From Microcaldota archaeon (lineage in GTDB: Archaea; Micrarchaeota; Micrarchaeia; Anstonellales; Anstonellaceae): a stretch of DNA of 26,990 nt. The stretch lies in NCBI GenBank assembly GCA_026396355.1, contig JAPLWY010000057.1, positions 8,556-35,545 on the forward strand, given 5' to 3'. Below, in pieces: positions 23,534 to 26,990 of the stretch. A model generated the notes under the pieces. That model was not told where the DNA came from. It did not search any database and saw nothing but the letters and a program-made list of their open reading frames with translations. Made by a program: the position numbers and the translations under genes. Within the stretch, counting starts at the first letter, position 1. Each line of letters begins with the position of its first letter.

Positions 23534-25537
23534 TTACTTCTTGGTGGTCTCCACCATCTTGCGCGCCTTTTCCGCAATATGCTCAGCAGACAGCCCGAAC
23601 CTGCGTATCAAGTCCCAGGGCGCGCCAGTCTCGCCAAACCTGTCCTCAACTCCCATCATGTCAAACAGCACCGGCTTTCCGTAAAGCATCTGCTCGCAAA
23701 GTATTGCCGATGAAACAAGGTTGCCCAAGCCGCCTTTCTGATGTTCTTCCACTGTAAGCACGCAGCCGGTTTCCAAAGCCGCGCGCGCAATCGCCTGCTT
23801 GTCCAGCGGCTTCACAGTGGAAAGGTTCACCACTCTTGCCTTTATCCCAAACTCGGAAGACAGAATCCACGCCGCCCTCATTGCCTCTGCAACTTCAGGC
23901 CCGCACGAGAGTATTGCAATATTCTCGCGCTCGTCCTTTGCCTCTGGCGCAAGCACGGTCTCAAATGCATCAATGAACATCGGCATCTCTTTCCTATAGT
24001 GCACCACAGTCGCAGTCCCGAATTTGTAAGGAGTGGATTGCGAGCTTACGATTGGAGTAGGCTCGCGCGCATACCTTATGTAGCACGGGCCGTTTATCTG
24101 GTCAATCATTGCCTGTGTCGCCTTTTTGGTTTCCAGAGAGTCGCATGGAATCAGCATATTCATATTCGGCAGGCCGGCAATTTGGAATATTTCCTCAAGC
24201 GCCTGGTGCGTTGCGCCATCAGGCCCGACTGAAATGCCTCCGTGCGCGCCCACTATTTTCACATTCCAGTTCCCATAGCAAACAGTGGTCCTGACCTGGT
24301 CCAGCGCCCTGCCTGCTGCAAATACCCCGTAAGTGCCAAAGAACGGGATTTTTCCCTCCTTTGCCATTCCTGCTGCAACGCAGGTGCCTGACTGCTCGGC
24401 AATTCCCATTGAGAAAAACCGCTTCCTCTTCTCAGGATGCCCCTCGTAGAACATATTTATCGAAATGGAACCCGAAATATCAGCGCCAAGTGCCACAGTA
24501 TTGGGATTGGGGTTGTCGCGCAGCTCCTCTCCAAACCCCGCCTTGGTGGATTTCATCTCCACCTTCATTTTCTCCTGCGCATTCCACCAGTAATTCTTGG
24601 AAAATTTGGGCATTGATGCTTCTATCTCTGCAGAAACTTTTTTCTGGTGCGCAGAGGCAATCGCAACCATCTCGTCCTTTGGCAAATATTCAACTGCAAG
24701 TTCAGCCAGCGCCTTGTCCAATTCTTCCTTGTTCGGGGTGCGCCCATGCCAGCCTGCCTGGTTTTCCATGAACGGGACTCCCTTTCCCTTCACAGTTTTT
24801 GCAATTATCACAGTGGGCTTGCCTTTCACTTTGCGCGCCTCCTCGAACGCGGCAATAAGCGCCTCAATGCTGTGCCCGTCGCAAACTATCACATGCCAGC
24901 CGAATGCATTGTATTTCTCATCTATAGGGTCAATATCCATGACATCTTTTACCGCGCCATCAATCTGAAGCGTGTTCTTGTCCACAATCCCCACCAGATT
25001 ATCAAGCTTGTAGTGCGAGGCTTCCATTGCAGCCTCCCAAATCTGCCCTTCCTGCTGCTCGCCATCGCCCATCAGGCAGAAAACGCGGTAGTTTTTCCCG
25101 TCAAGCTTTGCAGTGATTGCGCTTCCCACCGCAATCGACAGCCCCTGCCCAAGCGAGCCGCACGAAGCCTCAATTCCCACGCACTTTCTCCTGTCTGGAT
25201 GCCCGCAGAACGGGCTGTCCAGTTTTCTCAAAGTGGAAATCTGCCTGACATCAAAGTAGCCGCAGTAGCCAAGCGGAGTGTACCATGCCGGAGCCTTGTG
25301 CCCGGCTGAAAAGAACAGCCTGTCCCTGCCGTCCCAGTCAGGCTCAGAAGGCTTGTGCTTCATCTCGCGAAGGTAAAGCGTGGAAACAACATCCATTGCA
25401 GACAGCGTGCCGCCGGTATGCCCAGAGCCTGCGCAGAAAAGCGAAATCAGCGCATAGCCGCGCATCTCGCGTGCGGATTTCCTTATTTCGTCAGCGGAAA
25501 ATTTCCTCTCGTTGCTGCCAGCGTCGACAATCCCCAT
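23534..25537 (-). CDS. transketolase, full length
   Basis: 667 aa from the ATG at 25537, fixed by a strong AAGGAGG six bases upstream. The N-terminal half binds thiamine diphosphate: SGHTGGTLSAMDVV near residue 45, and GDGEQQEGQIWEAAMEASH near residue 165 with the metal-binding motif closed by KNTLQIDG. The pyrimidine-binding half has ADISGSIS, MGIAEQSGTCVAAGMA with the catalytic Glu, and AHGGISVGPDGATHQALEE. A C-terminal transketolase domain follows (VNLSTVKPLD, VEEHQKGGLGN). It moves two-carbon units between sugar phosphates in the non-oxidative pentose phosphate pathway. Many archaea split this enzyme into two proteins; here it is one chain. It lies directly after the aminotransferase gene, 14 bp between stop and start. 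Confidence 0.95.
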   Translation of the reverse strand: MGIVDAGSNERKFSADEIRKSAREMRGYALISLFCAGSGHTGGTLSAMDVVSTLYLREMKHKPSEPDWDGRDRLFFSAGHKAPAWYTPLGYCGYFDVRQISTLRKLDSPFCGHPDRRKCVGIEASCGSLGQGLSIAVGSAITAKLDGKNYRVFCLMGDGEQQEGQIWEAAMEASHYKLDNLVGIVDKNTLQIDGAVKDVMDIDPIDEKYNAFGWHVIVCDGHSIEALIAAFEEARKVKGKPTVIIAKTVKGKGVPFMENQAGWHGRTPNKEELDKALAELAVEYLPKDEMVAIASAHQKKVSAEIEASMPKFSKNYWWNAQEKMKVEMKSTKAGFGEELRDNPNPNTVALGADISGSISINMFYEGHPEKRKRFFSMGIAEQSGTCVAAGMAKEGKIPFFGTYGVFAAGRALDQVRTTVCYGNWNVKIVGAHGGISVGPDGATHQALEEIFQIAGLPNMNMLIPCDSLETKKATQAMIDQINGPCYIRYAREPTPIVSSQSTPYKFGTATVVHYRKEMPMFIDAFETVLAPEAKDERENIAILSCGPEVAEAMRAAWILSSEFGIKARVVNLSTVKPLDKQAIARAALETGCVLTVEEHQKGGLGNLVSSAILCEQMLYGKPVLFDMMGVEDRFGETGAPWDLIRRFGLSAEHIAEKARKMVETTKK

Positions 25538-25551
25538 GCACTGCCTCCTTA

Positions 25552-26734
25552 TTACCAACTGAGCGTTCCGCGCTCATTCCCCTTGCTCCCGATTATCTCC
25601 TTCATCTTCTGCAGCCCTTTCACGATATTCTCCTTTGATGCGACATAGCTCAGCCTGATGTGCTGCTCATGGTCGCCTGGATTGCGCTTGCCGAAGTGTA
25701 TGTCCGACAGGACCGCAATCCCGTTTTTCAAGAGGAGCTTGCGCAATTCCTCGGAATCCTTCAAGCCCAGCTTGTGCACTGCTTTTGTCACATTCGGGAA
25801 AACGTAAAACGCGCCGCCTGGCACCAGGCAGCTCACGCCGTCTATCTCATTGAGCAATTTCACGATAAGGTCGCGCCTTTCATGGTAGCTGTCCACCATG
25901 CGCTTCGAATCCTCCTGCGGGCCTTCGAACGCCTCCTTCATCGCATACTGCGCCATGTGGTTTGCGCAGCTCTCGGCGTTCGTCACCCACCTTGCAAGGT
26001 GCGGGGCAAGCACAGGGTTTGCGGCAAATCCCATCCGCCAGCCGGTCATCGCGTATGTCTTCGATGCGCCATCAGAAATTATTGTGCGCTCGTACATTTC
26101 AGGCAATGACGCGATGCTTTTGAATTCCCTATCATAAATTATCTGGCAGTAAATCTCGTCAGCATAAACCCAAAAATCGTGCTTTTTCGCGAGCGCGGCA
26201 ACTTCCTTCAGGTCATCCTCCTCCAGCACGCCCCCGGGTCCGGTTGCTTATCTTTCCCTTGAGCTCCTCAATGTCAAAGCTGAATTTTTTCTTCTCGGTG
26301 AGAGGGAGCGCAATGGGCACAGCGCCATTGGCAATTATCTGCGACTCGTAAATAGGATAGCCCGGGTTCGGGTAGATCACTTCATCTCCCACTCCATAAT
26401 CTGTTGTGCAGGCAACCGCAAAGCCGATGAAGGGCTTGGCGCCATTCGCAATCACAACATGCTCGGGCTTTACATCTATTTTCCTTGTCCTTGAAAGGTA
26501 TTTTGCAATCGTCTCCCTGACTGCCAAAACGCCGGCAGAATCAGTATAGCCGGTTTTCCCCTCGTTTATCGCCTTTATCGCAGCCTCTTTGATGTTTTTG
26601 GGGGTGTCAAAGTCGGGCTGCCCTATGCAAAAGCTTATCATCGGCTTGCCCTGGCGCACCAGCGCGTTCACCTCGGCAAGCACCTCAAAAGCAGTTTCGG
26701 TTCCAAGCGCCTCTGTTCTTTTTGAAATATCCAT
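25552..26734 (-). CDS. class I/II PLP aminotransferase, core deletion and frameshift
   Basis: Two overlapping frames form one gene of about 390 codons. The first starts at the ATG at 26734 (MDISKRTEAL, preceded by GGTGAGAAG) and has FCIGQPDFDTP and VIYPNPGYPIY, typical of the aspartate aminotransferase fold. It breaks after KGKISNRT. The second resumes at GGVLEEDDLKEVAALAKKHD, then YADEIY, SDGASKTYAMTGWRMGF with the PLP Lys, and a late HIRLSYV with the carboxylate-binding Arg. Missing between them is the KLIIxNSPxNPT segment, whose Asn contacts PLP: about 36-40 bases are gone near 26230-26240. Substrate not clear. As written, inactive. Confidence 0.85.
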
Positions 26735-26847
26735 CTTCTCACCTTCGGCCGGCAGATATTCCGCCCGCCGACCTCCCACTAGCTACATCCCACATTCTTC
26801 CAACAAAGTTTTTTATTCGTTGCCTGCGCGCCTTTTGCGGTGATAGG

Positions 26848-26990
26848 ATGGGATTTGTGGATGAATTCATGACATTTTTGAACAAGCACAAGGTAATCGG
26901 GCTTGCAATCGCGTTCATAATCGGCGCTGCTGCAGCAAAGCTCGTCAGTGCAACGGTGCAGGACTTGATAATGCCGATAATAGGGGCGCT
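26848..26990 (+). CDS. mscL: large-conductance mechanosensitive channel MscL, 5' part
   Basis: 47 complete codons before the window ends. The start GFVDEFMTFLNKHKVIGLAI, followed by AFIIGAAAAKLVSATVQDLI and MPIIGA, is the conserved N-terminal helix and first transmembrane helix of MscL. This channel opens under membrane tension to release solutes during osmotic downshock. GGTGATAGG precedes the ATG. It reads away from the aminotransferase gene. The rest lies outside the window. Confidence 0.88.
   Translation, partial: MGFVDEFMTFLNKHKVIGLAIAFIIGAAAAKLVSATVQDLIMPIIGA

Noticed and set aside
1..26990. CRISPR array, transposase or insertion sequence
   Set aside because: No regularly spaced short repeats and no transposase or integrase motif were found on either strand.

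Overview
The window looks like a piece of an archaeal genome, probably a DPANN lineage (Diapherotrites/Micrarchaeota-like; the exact group is inference). The archaeal signs are: TATA boxes 21-35 nt upstream of many start codons with almost no leader; a class III (pilin-type) signal peptide; an HTH_10 (bacterio-opsin-activator type) regulator; a tRNA-Trp gene with a bulge-helix-bulge intron at 37/38; a VirB4/HerA-like ATPase; and T-rich terminators.

Region 1 (1-6767, plus) is an array of paralogous cysteine-rich genes, tightly packed with overlapping or nearly touching ends. Two related modules, A and B, occur fused (A+B) or as separate neighbouring genes. Each module has an N-terminal alpha/beta part, then about eight uninterrupted 12-residue repeats rich in C-x2-C, then an amphipathic helix. 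I read the repeats as a 12-residue beta-solenoid. An HTH_10 regulator is translationally coupled inside the array. A further A+B copy lies at 18891-20457. This expanded family is the best candidate for an undescribed system. Its function is unknown.

Region 2 (6769-9493, minus) has a two-TM protein and a conjugation-type ATPase interrupted by two single-base shifts. Region 3 (9577-16185, minus) has intron-containing tRNA-Trp, an ATP-grasp enzyme overlapping a carboxyethylornithine-synthase-like dehydrogenase, a roughly 430-nt stretch of unidentified structured RNA, an M29 aminopeptidase with a damaged C-terminus, a lipoprotein with putative Ig domains and an unknown protein. The 5' end and promoter of tRNA-Trp recur twice in intergenic DNA here. 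Region 4 (16309-21007) has an SGNH-like hydrolase, a HAD phosphatase with an extra N-terminal domain, the distal cysteine-rich gene and a pilin-like protein. Region 5 (21130-26990) holds small membrane proteins and a lipoprotein, a LysE/GAP-like transporter, a full-length transketolase coupled to a class I aminotransferase with a broken core, and the start of MscL.

Reading-frame breaks are unusually common: two cysteine-rich genes, the ATPase (twice), the aminopeptidase, the aminotransferase and probably a membrane protein. Either the assembly is indel-prone or this genome segment is decaying. The sequence alone cannot decide.
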